Program-made: the position numbers and the translations under genes
Notes under the pieces: model-generated
The model's database searches: none
The model's input: only the letters and a program-made list of their open reading frames with translations
Told to the model about the DNA's origin: nothing
Assembly: GCA_020848545.1 (NCBI GenBank)
Contig: JADLHZ010000013.1
Span: 47,100-111,099 of the forward strand
Length of the DNA stretch: 64,000 nucleotides
Direction: 5' to 3'
Source: Deltaproteobacteria bacterium
GTDB taxonomy: Bacteria > Myxococcota > JADLHZ01
In this document: one piece after another, positions 44,256-51,705 of the stretch
Position numbering within the stretch: the first letter of the stretch is position 1
Layout: every line of letters starts with the position of its first letter

Positions 44256-45731
44256 ATGCCGAACTTCATCCTCTGCCTCGACCAAGGCACGACCGGCTCG
44301 ACCGCGCTCGTGCTCGATGAGTCGCTCGCGGTCCTCGGCAAGGCGAACCGCGAGTTCCAGCAGCACTTCCCGCGGCCAGGATGGGTTGAGCATCACCTCG
44401 ATCAAATCTGGGCGTCGATGCAGCAGGCGATCGCCGACGTTCTGAAACACACGCGCATCGATCCGAAGCAGATCGCGTGCATCGGCATCACGAACCAACG
44501 TGAGACGATCGGCTTCTGGGAGACCAAGAGCGGCAACGCCTTCGCGCCGGCGATCGTGTGGCAGTGCCGGCGCACCGCGGACCGCTGCGATGCGCTGAAG
44601 AAGGCGGGCCACGAAGCGAAGATCTTCGAGAAGACCGGGCTCGTCGTCGACGCGTACTTTTCGGGCACGAAGGCCGAGTGGCTGCTCGACAACGTAAGCG
44701 GCCTGCGGGCGAAGGCCGAGAGCGGCGCGGCGCAGCTCGGCACGATCGATTCGTTCTTGATCCATCGCCTCACGAACGGCGCCGCGCACGTGACGGACGT
44801 GACGAACGCGTCGCGCACGATGCTCTTCAACATCGACACGCTCGCGTGGGACGACGAGCTCTGCGCGTTGCTGCACGTGCCGAAGGCGGCGCTCCCGCGC
44901 GTCGTCTCGTCAGCGGAGGTCGTCGGAAAGACCGCCGGCGTCGCCGGGCTGCCCGATGGCATTCCGATCTCGGGCATCGCCGGCGATCAGCAGTCGGCGC
45001 TCTTCGGCCAAGCGTGCTTCGAGCCGGGGATGGCCAAATGCACCTACGGCACCGGCGCGTTCATGCTGTTGAACACCGGCACCAAGCGGAAGAATTCGCA
45101 CGCGAAGTTGCTGACGACGGTGGCTTGGCGCGTCGGCGACGAGACCTGCTACGCGCTCGAAGGCAGCGTGTTCATCGCCGGCGCCGTCGTCCAGTGGCTG
45201 CGCGACGGGCTCGGCTTCATCGAGACCTCGGCGCAGATCGAAGCGCTCGCGGGCAGCGTGCCGGACTCGGGCGGCGTCACGGTGGTGCCGGCGTTCGCGG
45301 GGCTCGGCGCGCCGTACTGGCGGGCGGATGCGCGCGGCATCATCACCGGCATCACGCGCGGCACGACGCGCGCGCACATCGCACGGGCCGCCGTCGAAGC
45401 CATCGCGCTGCAGAACTACGACGTGCTCGAAGCGATGCAGAAGGACGCCGGCGACTTGTCGCTGCTGCGCGTCGACGGCGGCGCCGCGGCGAACAATGCG
45501 TTGCTGCAGTACCAAGCCGACGTTTTGAACGTCCCCTTGTCGCGCCCGAAGGTGATCGAGACGACCGCGTTTGGCGCCGGCTGCCTCGCGGCGATCGGCA
45601 GCAAGCTCTTCGCCGGCACCGACAAAGTGAAGAACGTGTGGAAGGAAGATCGCCGCTTCGAGCCGAAGATGGCCGCCGCCGATCGCGACGGCCACATCAA
45701 ACGCTGGCGCCACGCCGTGGAGCGCGCATGA
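44256..45731 (+). CDS. glpK: Glycerol kinase
   Basis: 491 aa from ATG 44256 (MPNFILCLDQGTTGSTALVL), the standard FGGY-kinase opening; an in-frame extension upstream is rejected. Contains GITNQRETIGFWE, FSGTKAEWLLDNV, GIAGDQQSALFGQACFEPG and YGTGAFMLLNTG. It phosphorylates glycerol to glycerol-3-phosphate in the cytoplasm. No glpF or glpD is adjacent; instead the stop overlaps speD (ATGA), placing it at the head of a polyamine/membrane cassette. Confidence 0.95.
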   Translation: MPNFILCLDQGTTGSTALVLDESLAVLGKANREFQQHFPRPGWVEHHLDQIWASMQQAIADVLKHTRIDPKQIACIGITNQRETIGFWETKSGNAFAPAIVWQCRRTADRCDALKKAGHEAKIFEKTGLVVDAYFSGTKAEWLLDNVSGLRAKAESGAAQLGTIDSFLIHRLTNGAAHVTDVTNASRTMLFNIDTLAWDDELCALLHVPKAALPRVVSSAEVVGKTAGVAGLPDGIPISGIAGDQQSALFGQACFEPGMAKCTYGTGAFMLLNTGTKRKNSHAKLLTTVAWRVGDETCYALEGSVFIAGAVVQWLRDGLGFIETSAQIEALAGSVPDSGGVTVVPAFAGLGAPYWRADARGIITGITRGTTRAHIARAAVEAIALQNYDVLEAMQKDAGDLSLLRVDGGAAANNALLQYQADVLNVPLSRPKVIETTAFGAGCLAAIGSKLFAGTDKVKNVWKEDRRFEPKMAAADRDGHIKRWRHAVERA

Positions 45732-46171
45732 GCCTCGAAAAGGGACCGGGGACGTTTTCGCGAAAAGGGACCGGGGACGATCTCGGCGAAAAGGGACCGG
45801 GGAGCATTTCGGCGGCGGGGCGCGAGTGGATCGTCGAGTGCTCGGGCGTGCCGGCGGAGGTCTTGCGCGACGTGGGCCGCTTGCGCCGCGTGTGCGAGCG
45901 CGTGGTCGAGGAGCTCGGCCTGCACGTCGTCGGCGCGCCGCAGTGGCACGCGTTCCCCGGCCCAGGCGGCGTCACCGGCCTGTACTTGCTCAGCGAGTCG
46001 CACCTCGCGTGCCACACCTATCCCGAGTTTTCCGCGGCCACGTTCAACCTCTACTGCTGCCGCGAGCGCTCGGATTGGCCTTGGCACGATCGCTTGCGTG
46101 AGCTGCTCCATGCGACGCGCGTCGAAGTACGCAGCGTGGCCCGCAACCTACGCCTGGACACGCACGCGTGA
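45728..46171 (+). CDS. speD: S-adenosylmethionine decarboxylase proenzyme-like, N-terminus built from repeats
   Basis: 147 aa. LLSESHLACHTYPEFSAATF is the self-cleavage region: Ser91 (pyruvoyl precursor), His96 and Cys111 have the same spacing as Ser63/His68/Cys83 of the Thermotoga enzyme. The core starts at about Arg32 (REWIVECSG). Residues 4-30 (EKGPGTFSRKGTGDDLGEKG, PG..) are encoded by three copies of the 17-base REP-like unit read in frame, about 28 residues beyond the usual start. No better start lies downstream (next GTG at codon 41 would cut the first strand). Decarboxylated SAM would supply the SpeE-like aminopropyltransferase four genes on. Start overlaps glpK, stop overlaps the next gene (GTGA). 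Confidence 0.82.
   Translation: MSLEKGPGTFSRKGTGDDLGEKGPGSISAAGREWIVECSGVPAEVLRDVGRLRRVCERVVEELGLHVVGAPQWHAFPGPGGVTGLYLLSESHLACHTYPEFSAATFNLYCCRERSDWPWHDRLRELLHATRVEVRSVARNLRLDTHA
45736..45803 (+). repeat. Three tandem REP-like units inside speD
   Basis: Exact copies of CGAAAAGGGACCGGGGA at 45736-45752, 45761-45777 and 45787-45803, spaced 25 and 26 bases. The first is followed by CGTTTTCG, so CGAAAA..TTTTCG can pair as a hairpin. The third shares the ATTTCGGCGG tail with the copy at 1066. They are translated as the extra N-terminus of the SpeD-like protein. Confidence 0.85.
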
Positions 46172-48087
46172 GCCCAGCCTCGTCGAGCTGCCCGGCCTGC
46201 GGCGCCGTCGTCGTCTTCAACGTTTCGACATCGCTCGTCACGGTCTGCAAGGCGTGCGGATCGATCGTCGGCCGCGGCGATCAGAAGCTCGAAGACCTCG
46301 GCAAGGCCGGCCGCCTCACCGAGACCGGCGCGATCTTGGAGCAGGAGCTCATCGGTAAGTACGAAGGCAAACGCTTCCAGCTCACGGGGCGCACGCAGAA
46401 CAAGCACGAAGCCGGCGGCGTCTGGGACGAGTGGTACGCCCACTTCGACGATGGCCGCTGGGGTTGGCTCGCCGAGGCGCAGGGCAAGTACTACTTGACC
46501 TTCGAGGTCGAGAAGGCGCCGAAGCTGCTCGGCTTCGATCAGATCTTGCTCGGCCGGCCGATCGGCGGCTTGCCCGGCGCACCGACGTGGATCGCCGCGG
46601 AGAAAGGCGTCGCCAAAGCGATCGCCGCCGAAGGTGAGCTGCCGTTTCGTTTGGAGCCGAACACGAGCTTTCGGTTCACCGACCTCTCCGGCAAAGGCGG
46701 CGCGTTCGCGACGATCGACTACGGCGAGTCACCGCCGAAGCTCTACGTCGGTCGCGAGGTCACGCTCGCCGACATCGGTATCACGCCGAAGAAATCGCAG
46801 GAGTCGAAGCGCAGCGTCGAAGCGATCCAAGTCAGCTGTCCGAACTGCGGCGCCGCGTTGAAATTGCGGGCGCCCGACAAGAGTGAGCGCGTCGCGTGCC
46901 CAGCGTGCAGCTCGCTGCTCGACTGCAAGCAAGGCGCGCTGTCGTTTCTGCAGTCGTTGAAGCAGCCGGCGATGAAGCTCGCGATCCCGCTGGGCGCCAA
47001 GGGCACGCTCGACGGCATCGAGTGGCACGCGATCGGCTTCATTCGCCGCAGCGTCACCTACGAAGGCACGAAGTATCCCTGGGATGAGTATCTCCTGTTC
47101 AACCCGGCGCACGGCTTTCGCTGGCTCGTGCAGTCGGACGGACACTGGAGCTTCGGCGGCCCGGTGCCGATCGGCGAGGTCGAGACCGGCGCGCATGGAA
47201 AATCCGCGCGCTATGGCGGCGCGTCGTACCGCTTGTTCCAAGACGGCAAGCCGCGCGTCGACGGCGTCTACGGCGAAGTCTATTGGCAAGTGAATGTGGG
47301 CGACACGTCGGCATCGAAGGACTTCATTCATCCGCCGCACATGCTCTCGTTGGAAGAGTCGCAGTACGACAAAGGCGCCGAGATCAACTGGACGCGCCTC
47401 GTGTACAAGCCGAAGGGCGAGATCGCGACGGCGTTCGGGCTGAAGCCTGCGGAGCTACCGGCCCAAGGCGGCGTCGCGCCGAACCAAGTGTTTCCGCACA
47501 AGCCGATCTTCAAGCTGTGGCGGCGCTTCTCGGCGGCGCTCACCGTGCTCTGGCTCGTCATCACCATCGGCTCGGCGGATCGCGAGCTATTCAAGCAGGA
47601 GCTGCGCCTCGATCCGGTCGCGTCGAACGAGCAGACCGCGGTGTACTTCAGCGAGCCGTTCGAAGCGAAGGGCGACGGCAACATCGAGGTCACGGTGTCG
47701 GCGCCTGTGCAGAACACCTGGCTCTACGTGCAAGGCGACATCATCAACGACGAGACCGGCCTCGTGCAGGAGTTCGACGCGCCGGTCGAGTACTACTCGG
47801 GCGTCGACGACGGCGAGTCGTGGAGCGAGGGCTCGCGCGAGAAGTCGATGACCTTCGCGCGGGTGCCGCCCGGCAAGTACACGCTGCGGGTCGAGTCGCA
47901 GTGGGAGAAGTTCAGCGAGCCGGCCACGGTCAACGTCATGGTGCGTGAGGACGTGGCGCAGTTCGTCGACTTCTTCCTGGCGTTCTTGGCACTCACGTTC
48001 ATTCCTTTCATCACGCTGATCAAGAACTACGCCTTCGACGTGAAGCGTTGGTCGACCAGCGACTACAGCCCCTATGCGAGCGAGTAA
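46168..48087 (+). CDS. DUF4178 protein with two zinc ribbons and membrane helices
   Basis: 639 aa from GTG 46168 (overlapping the speD stop). A first zinc ribbon (CPAC..CKAC, 8-30) precedes one DUF4178 beta domain; a second ribbon (CPNCGAAL..CPAC, about 224-246) precedes another (GTLDGIEWHAIGFIRRSVTY, ..YPWDEYLLFNPAHGFRWLV). Membrane helices lie near 450-465 (ALTVLWLVITIGS) and 600-620 (FLAFLALTFIPFITLI), with a beta domain between. DUF4178 proteins recur beside DUF350 and aminopropyltransferase genes, probably in a membrane-stress or polyamine-linked complex; the biochemical role is not established. Confidence 0.85.
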   Translation: MSPASSSCPACGAVVVFNVSTSLVTVCKACGSIVGRGDQKLEDLGKAGRLTETGAILEQELIGKYEGKRFQLTGRTQNKHEAGGVWDEWYAHFDDGRWGWLAEAQGKYYLTFEVEKAPKLLGFDQILLGRPIGGLPGAPTWIAAEKGVAKAIAAEGELPFRLEPNTSFRFTDLSGKGGAFATIDYGESPPKLYVGREVTLADIGITPKKSQESKRSVEAIQVSCPNCGAALKLRAPDKSERVACPACSSLLDCKQGALSFLQSLKQPAMKLAIPLGAKGTLDGIEWHAIGFIRRSVTYEGTKYPWDEYLLFNPAHGFRWLVQSDGHWSFGGPVPIGEVETGAHGKSARYGGASYRLFQDGKPRVDGVYGEVYWQVNVGDTSASKDFIHPPHMLSLEESQYDKGAEINWTRLVYKPKGEIATAFGLKPAELPAQGGVAPNQVFPHKPIFKLWRRFSAALTVLWLVITIGSADRELFKQELRLDPVASNEQTAVYFSEPFEAKGDGNIEVTVSAPVQNTWLYVQGDIINDETGLVQEFDAPVEYYSGVDDGESWSEGSREKSMTFARVPPGKYTLRVESQWEKFSEPATVNVMVREDVAQFVDFFLAFLALTFIPFITLIKNYAFDVKRWSTSDYSPYASE

Positions 48088-48266
48088 TGTTTAGAATATT
48101 TTACATCGGAAACGCACTGCTCGTGCTCGTCGCCTACGCCTTCGGCGCGGTGAACGGCTGCAGCGGCACGCCCGAACGCCAAGTCATCCCCGCCGACGTG
48201 CGCCACGCCGCCGGCGGTTATCGTTCGTTCCATTTCTGGCACTCGGGCTACCAAGGAGGAAAGTGA
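48087..48266 (+). CDS. Small membrane or lipid-anchored protein of the DUF4178/DUF350 cassette
   Basis: 59 aa. ATG 48087 overlaps the DUF4178 stop (TAATG). One hydrophobic segment (about 3-20, RIFYIGNALLVLVAYAFGAV), then NGCSGTPERQVIPADVRHAA, a possible lipid-modified Cys, and a His/Tyr/Gly-rich end (YRSFHFWHSGYQGGK). No family recognised. Its end encodes the strong Shine-Dalgarno AAGGAGG used by the DUF350 gene. Confidence 0.65.
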   Translation: MFRIFYIGNALLVLVAYAFGAVNGCSGTPERQVIPADVRHAAGGYRSFHFWHSGYQGGK

Positions 48267-48484
48267 TGCTCATCGACGGTCTCATCAAACCTGCGGTCTT
48301 CACCCTGATCTTCGTGATCATCGGCCTCGTCTTCTTCGCGCTGGCGTTCAAGATCATCGAGAAGGTGACGCCGTTCTCGATCCGTAAAGAGCTCGAAGAG
48401 GACCAGAACACCGCCCTCGCGATCGTCATGGGCTCGATCATCATCGGCATCGCGATGATCGTGTCGGCAGCCATCCACGGATAG
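48266..48484 (+). CDS. DUF350 family membrane protein
   Basis: 72 aa from ATG 48266, six bases after AAGGAGG, which decides against the GTG three bases upstream. Two membrane helices (AVFTLIFVIIGLVFFALAF and AIVMGSIIIGIAMIVSAAIH) flank a charged loop (SIRKELEEDQNTA): the DUF350 (YjfL-type) unit, usually duplicated but here single, so it may dimerise. It overlaps the previous stop by one base. DUF350 proteins recur with PspA-like, DUF4178 and SpeE-like genes. Confidence 0.85.
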   Translation: MLIDGLIKPAVFTLIFVIIGLVFFALAFKIIEKVTPFSIRKELEEDQNTALAIVMGSIIIGIAMIVSAAIHG

Positions 48485-48489
48485 GAAAA

Positions 48490-48527
48490 AGGTCCCAGGG
48501 ACCTATTTTCTGTCCAGAAGTTGGACA
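48490..48527. terminator. Hairpin pair between DUF350 and speE-like genes
   Basis: AGGTCCC-A-GGGACCT (48490-48504), flanked by AAAAA before and ATTTT after, looks like a bidirectional intrinsic terminator or attenuator. It is followed by TGTCCA-GAAGT-TGGACA (48511-48527) directly before the ATG at 48530. No room is left for a normal Shine-Dalgarno, so translation or transcription of the next gene may be controlled here. Confidence 0.55.
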
Positions 48528-48529
48528 CT

Positions 48530-50047
48530 ATGAACCGGGCTCCGTTGTTGTTTCTGAACGTGTTGATCGTCGCCACCTGCGGCCTCGTCTACGAGCTGCT
48601 GGCGGGGACCTTGGCGAGCTACGTGCTCGGCGACTCGATCACGCAGTTCTCGCTGATCATCGGCATTTATTTGTCGGCGCTCGGCGTCGGCGCGTGGCTG
48701 AGCGGCATGCTCGACAAGGAGCTCGCGCGCAGGTTCATCGACGTCGAGCTGTCGGTGGCGCTGCTCGGCGGGCTGTCGGCGCCGCTCTTGTTCATGAGCT
48801 TCGCCAAGCTCTCGTACTTCACCGTCATCTTGTTCGGCGAGGTGTTCCTCGTCGGCACTTTGGTCGGGCTCGAGATCCCGCTGCTCATGCGCATCTTGAA
48901 GGACAACTTGGACTTCAAGGCGCTGATCTCGCGCGTGCTGACCTTCGACTACATCGGCGCGCTCTTTGCCTCCCTCTTGTTCCCCTTGTTCTGCGTGCCG
49001 AAGCTCGGCCTCGTCCGCACCTCGCTCGTGTTCGGCATGATGAACGCGGCGGTGGCGCTGTGGGGCACGTGGATCATGCGCCCGCTGATCAAAGGCAGCG
49101 TGCAGCCTTTGCGCATCCGCGGCGCCGTCGTCGCCACCTTGCTCATCGTGTGCTTGATCAAGGCCGACGCGCTGACGTCGATGGCCGAAGATCAGCTCTT
49201 CGTCGACGACGTCATCCACGCGAAGACGACGCCGTATCAACGCATCGTCGTGACGCGCGGCTCGGCGGGATTTCAGCTGTTCCTGAACGGCAACCTGCAG
49301 TTCGCGAGCGCGGATGAGTATCGCTACCATGAAGCGCTCGTGCACCCCGCGATGGCGGCTGCCGCGAAGGCGCCCGAGCGCGTGCTCGTCTTGGGCGGCG
49401 GCGACGGGCTCGGCCTGCGCGAGATCTTGAAGCACGACTCGGTGCGCGAAGTGACGCTCGTCGACCTCGACCCGGCGATGACCGGTCTGTCGAAAGAGTT
49501 GCCGATCCTCGCCACGCTGAACCAACACGCGTTCGACGATCCGCGCGTGCACGTGGTGAACGCCGACGCGATGATCTGGCTCGAGGATCAACCGGCGTGT
49601 CCGGCCGGATGCTACGACGCCGCGATCGTCGACTTCCCGGATCCGAACAACTTCGCGCTCGGCAAGCTGTACACGACCCGCTTCTACAAGCTGCTGAAGG
49701 CGCACCTCACGCCGGACGCTGCCGTCAGCGTGCAGACGACGTCGCCGCTGTTCGCGCGCACGTCGTACTGGTGCGTGATCGAGACGATGGAGGCAGCGGG
49801 CTTCTCGGTGCGGCCGTACCACACGACGGTGCCGTCGTTCGGCGTCTGGGGCTTCGCTCTGGCGCGCGCGCGCCCGTTCGACGCTCCAACGCAGACGCTC
49901 ACAGGCCTGCGCTATCTGACGCCCGAGATCCTCGGCGGCATGTTCGTGTTCTCGGCCGACATGGCGCGCGTGCAGGCGGAGGTGAATCGGCTCGATAACC
50001 AGGTGCTCGTCCGGTACTACGAGCGAGAGTGGCGCAAATGGAACTGA
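48530..50047 (+). CDS. speE: Membrane-bound SpeE-like aminopropyltransferase (spermidine synthase family)
   Basis: 505 aa from ATG 48530 (MNRAPLLFLNVLIVATCGLV). Residues 1-210 carry about six to seven membrane helices with the family's LVYELLAGTLASYVLGDS start. The C-terminal half is the aminopropyltransferase/methyltransferase fold: RIVVTRG.. LFLNGNLQFASADEYRYHE, VLVLGGGDGLGLREIL, VTLVDLDPAM and IVDFPDPNN. It would transfer an aminopropyl group from decarboxylated SAM, matching the SpeD-like enzyme in the same cassette. Putrescine specificity is not shown. Symbol by similarity. Confidence 0.85.
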   Translation: MNRAPLLFLNVLIVATCGLVYELLAGTLASYVLGDSITQFSLIIGIYLSALGVGAWLSGMLDKELARRFIDVELSVALLGGLSAPLLFMSFAKLSYFTVILFGEVFLVGTLVGLEIPLLMRILKDNLDFKALISRVLTFDYIGALFASLLFPLFCVPKLGLVRTSLVFGMMNAAVALWGTWIMRPLIKGSVQPLRIRGAVVATLLIVCLIKADALTSMAEDQLFVDDVIHAKTTPYQRIVVTRGSAGFQLFLNGNLQFASADEYRYHEALVHPAMAAAAKAPERVLVLGGGDGLGLREILKHDSVREVTLVDLDPAMTGLSKELPILATLNQHAFDDPRVHVVNADAMIWLEDQPACPAGCYDAAIVDFPDPNNFALGKLYTTRFYKLLKAHLTPDAAVSVQTTSPLFARTSYWCVIETMEAAGFSVRPYHTTVPSFGVWGFALARARPFDAPTQTLTGLRYLTPEILGGMFVFSADMARVQAEVNRLDNQVLVRYYEREWRKWN

Positions 50048-50084
50048 GGCGACTTCTCTCTGCGGCGCGCAACTTAGGCTACTA

Positions 50085-50300
50085 GCGCGGTCTTTCCCTT
50101 TGTTCGGAGTTGGGTGTCGCTCGTATGGCGTTGCTCCTGCCACTTTGGGTAGCAACTCCGTGCTTCGATCGCGCTTTCGCATGCTCCGGCGGAAGTCCGG
50201 CTTGGTGCTCCGAACGCTCCTTTCGAGGCCGCCTCATGTTGCGCGCGAAGGGGCGATGTGCTCATCGCGAGCTTCGTTGCGCGCGCAACGGGACGTGGCG
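50085..50300 (+). repeat. Left inverted repeat flanking RAYT
   Basis: Plus strand here matches the reverse complement of 51240-51455 at roughly 75-80% by eye. Shared blocks include CTGCCACTTTGGGT, CTTCGATCGCGCTTTCGC, TGCTCCGGCGG and GGCCGCCTCATGT. It starts about 38 bases after the speE-like stop and ends 20 bases before the RAYT stop. Confidence 0.7.
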
Positions 50301-50320
50301 CACCGGGACGAGACGCGGCG

Positions 50321-51097
50321 TTATTCGGCCGCATCTCGCTTCGCCCACGGGATGCGGTTCATGGCGCGTTCGAGAAGAAAGCCGCGAGGCTTCGGCAAGG
50401 TGAGCGGTGGATCGGTGCCGCGCACAGCCGCGAAGGACGTGAAGCTGTCGATCGAGAGAGAGCGGGTCGTGCCTGAAGCATCGCGAATTGCGATGCGTGT
50501 TTCGTTGATCTGCCCGAAGTGATTCTTCGCGTTGTTGAACAAGTACGTCAGACAGTTCGCCATCTCGGTCGGTGTGCCGAGCACGTGCGCGTCGTAGCGC
50601 TCCGCAAACACTTGCCCGATCCATCCGTGTCTCGTGCTCCACTCGCCGTGCCGCGGGTCCAACGAACAACCCGCCTTGCGCACGCCGTCGACATTGATCA
50701 GCCGCGCGATGCTGATCGCCAGCGCTCGCACGCCCCGCGTCAGCCACTGCTTGCTGTCTGCCTCGCACAAGAGGTGCACGTGATCGCCGAGCACCGCGAA
50801 GTGGATCAAACGAAAACCGACAGCTGCTGCACCGTGCTTTGCGAACGCGCGCTTCAACAGGCCAAACTGGCGCCGCGTCCGCAACGTCGGCACGCCACGA
50901 CAAAAGCGCATCGTCACGTGGACCGCCGTCTTCTCAACGAGCACCTCGCGCGCCACGTGCGGCAACCGCATGGACGACCTCGGCCTCCCCGGCCCGCGCG
51001 TCACTTTCTTCCCAGCCATGCGCTGACCAATCTGCCGATTCACAACGCGCTCGCGGCGCCCGAACGGCAACAGCGCTTGTCTCTGGACACGTTTCAT
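50321..51097 (-). CDS. REP-associated tyrosine transposase (RAYT, Y1/HUH family)
   Basis: 258 aa from ATG 51097 (MKRVQRQALLPFGRRERVVN), giving the basic RAYT leader with GPGRPRSSMRLPHVAR. Y1 motifs: AVHVTMRF, HFAVLGDHVHLLCEAD with the HVH metal site (106-108), RHGWIGQVFAERYDAHVL, and the catalytic Tyr185 in MANCLTYLFNNAKNH. HUH enzymes of this group nick single-stranded DNA at REP hairpins and can disperse them; the 17-base units in this window are candidates. An upstream in-frame extension is rejected as it reads through an A/T-rich gap. Catalytic residues are intact. Confidence 0.85.
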   Translation of the reverse strand: MKRVQRQALLPFGRRERVVNRQIGQRMAGKKVTRGPGRPRSSMRLPHVAREVLVEKTAVHVTMRFCRGVPTLRTRRQFGLLKRAFAKHGAAAVGFRLIHFAVLGDHVHLLCEADSKQWLTRGVRALAISIARLINVDGVRKAGCSLDPRHGEWSTRHGWIGQVFAERYDAHVLGTPTEMANCLTYLFNNAKNHFGQINETRIAIRDASGTTRSLSIDSFTSFAAVRGTDPPLTLPKPRGFLLERAMNRIPWAKRDAAE

Positions 51098-51239
51098 AAT
51101 TTCGGCGCATATATAAATCAATACTCGAGAAGTCAAGCGCGGCAAAAGAATTTTTCGGAATGCATTGGCGAGGTCTGGACCGGAGACATCGCTGACACGC
51201 CATCGGCGGGCCCGGGCGGCGTTCATTCAGAGCCACGTC
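51098..51239. other. A/T-richer spacer upstream of RAYT
   Basis: Between the RAYT start and the right inverted repeat. It contains AATTTCGGCGCATATATAAATCAATACTC (shown in part: ATATATAAATC), the most A/T-rich stretch nearby, and is the probable RAYT promoter. No gene seen. Confidence 0.4.
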
Positions 51240-51455
51240 GCCCACCCATCCGGTCGCGCGCGCCACAGAGCCCGTGACGAGCCAGCAAACCTCCGCGCGC
51301 GACATGAGGCGGCCACGAAAGCCACGTTCGAAGCACCAAACCCCACTCCCGCCGGAGCACGCGAAAGCGCGATCGAAGCTCGAAGTCGCAACCCAAAGTG
51401 GCAGCAGCAACACCACGCAAACACCAAGACAGCCCGCACGAAGGGAAGGACGGCG
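51240..51455 (-). repeat. Right inverted repeat flanking RAYT
   Basis: Reverse complement of the left repeat (50085-50300). Shared blocks on this strand: CCAAAGTGGCAG, GCGAAAGCGCGATCGAAG, CCGCCGGAGCA and ACATGAGGCGGCC. Short frames in both arms encode similar peptides only because the DNA is duplicated; I do not regard them as genes. Confidence 0.7.
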
Positions 51456-51705
51456 CCAGCAGCCGACCAAGCCGCGCGTCGCCACCGGAACGCGCAACGA
51501 CCACCCACGCCGCAACGATCACCCAGGCCGCGCGTCGCCACCGGAATGCGCAATGACCTCCGAAGCCGCGCGACCTCCGAAGCCGCGACCACCCAAGCCG
51601 CGCGACCACCGACGCCGCCGCGCGCCCCCACCGACACCCGCGACGAGCCGCCGGAACGCCGCAGAACTGGAATCGCCCCCCCGTTCTGCTAGAACCGCAC
51701 GGTCC
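51456..51705. repeat. Degenerate direct repeats and promoter region before thrA
   Basis: No gene. A block of about 34 bases starting AGCCGCGCGTCGCCACCGGA recurs near 51470 and 51530 (second copy with AATGCGCAATGACC ending), followed by shorter AAGCCGCGCGACC words to about 51615. The threonine-operon promoter must lie in the last 80-90 bases; no attenuator is obvious to me. Confidence 0.6.

Larger units (their letters stand above)
50085..51455 (-). mobile_element. RAYT-bearing element with long inverted repeats
   Basis: A 1.37-kb unit: inverted repeats of about 215 bases at both ends and one gene, a REP-associated Y1 transposase, on the minus strand. Boundaries are approximate because the repeats are imperfect. 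It lies between the polyamine cassette and the threonine operon and interrupts no recognisable gene. Whether it moves as one piece or is a domesticated 'REPtron' is unknown. Confidence 0.6.

Noticed and set aside
45736..45803. Three 17-base repeats as a mini CRISPR array
   Set aside because: Gaps of only 8-9 bases, partly repeated themselves, and translated within speD; they match dispersed copies elsewhere.
50110..50403. Short open frame in the left RAYT repeat (and its partner at 50934-51515)
   Set aside because: The two predicted peptides look alike only because the DNA is an inverted repeat; they have no start signal and run into each other's strand.
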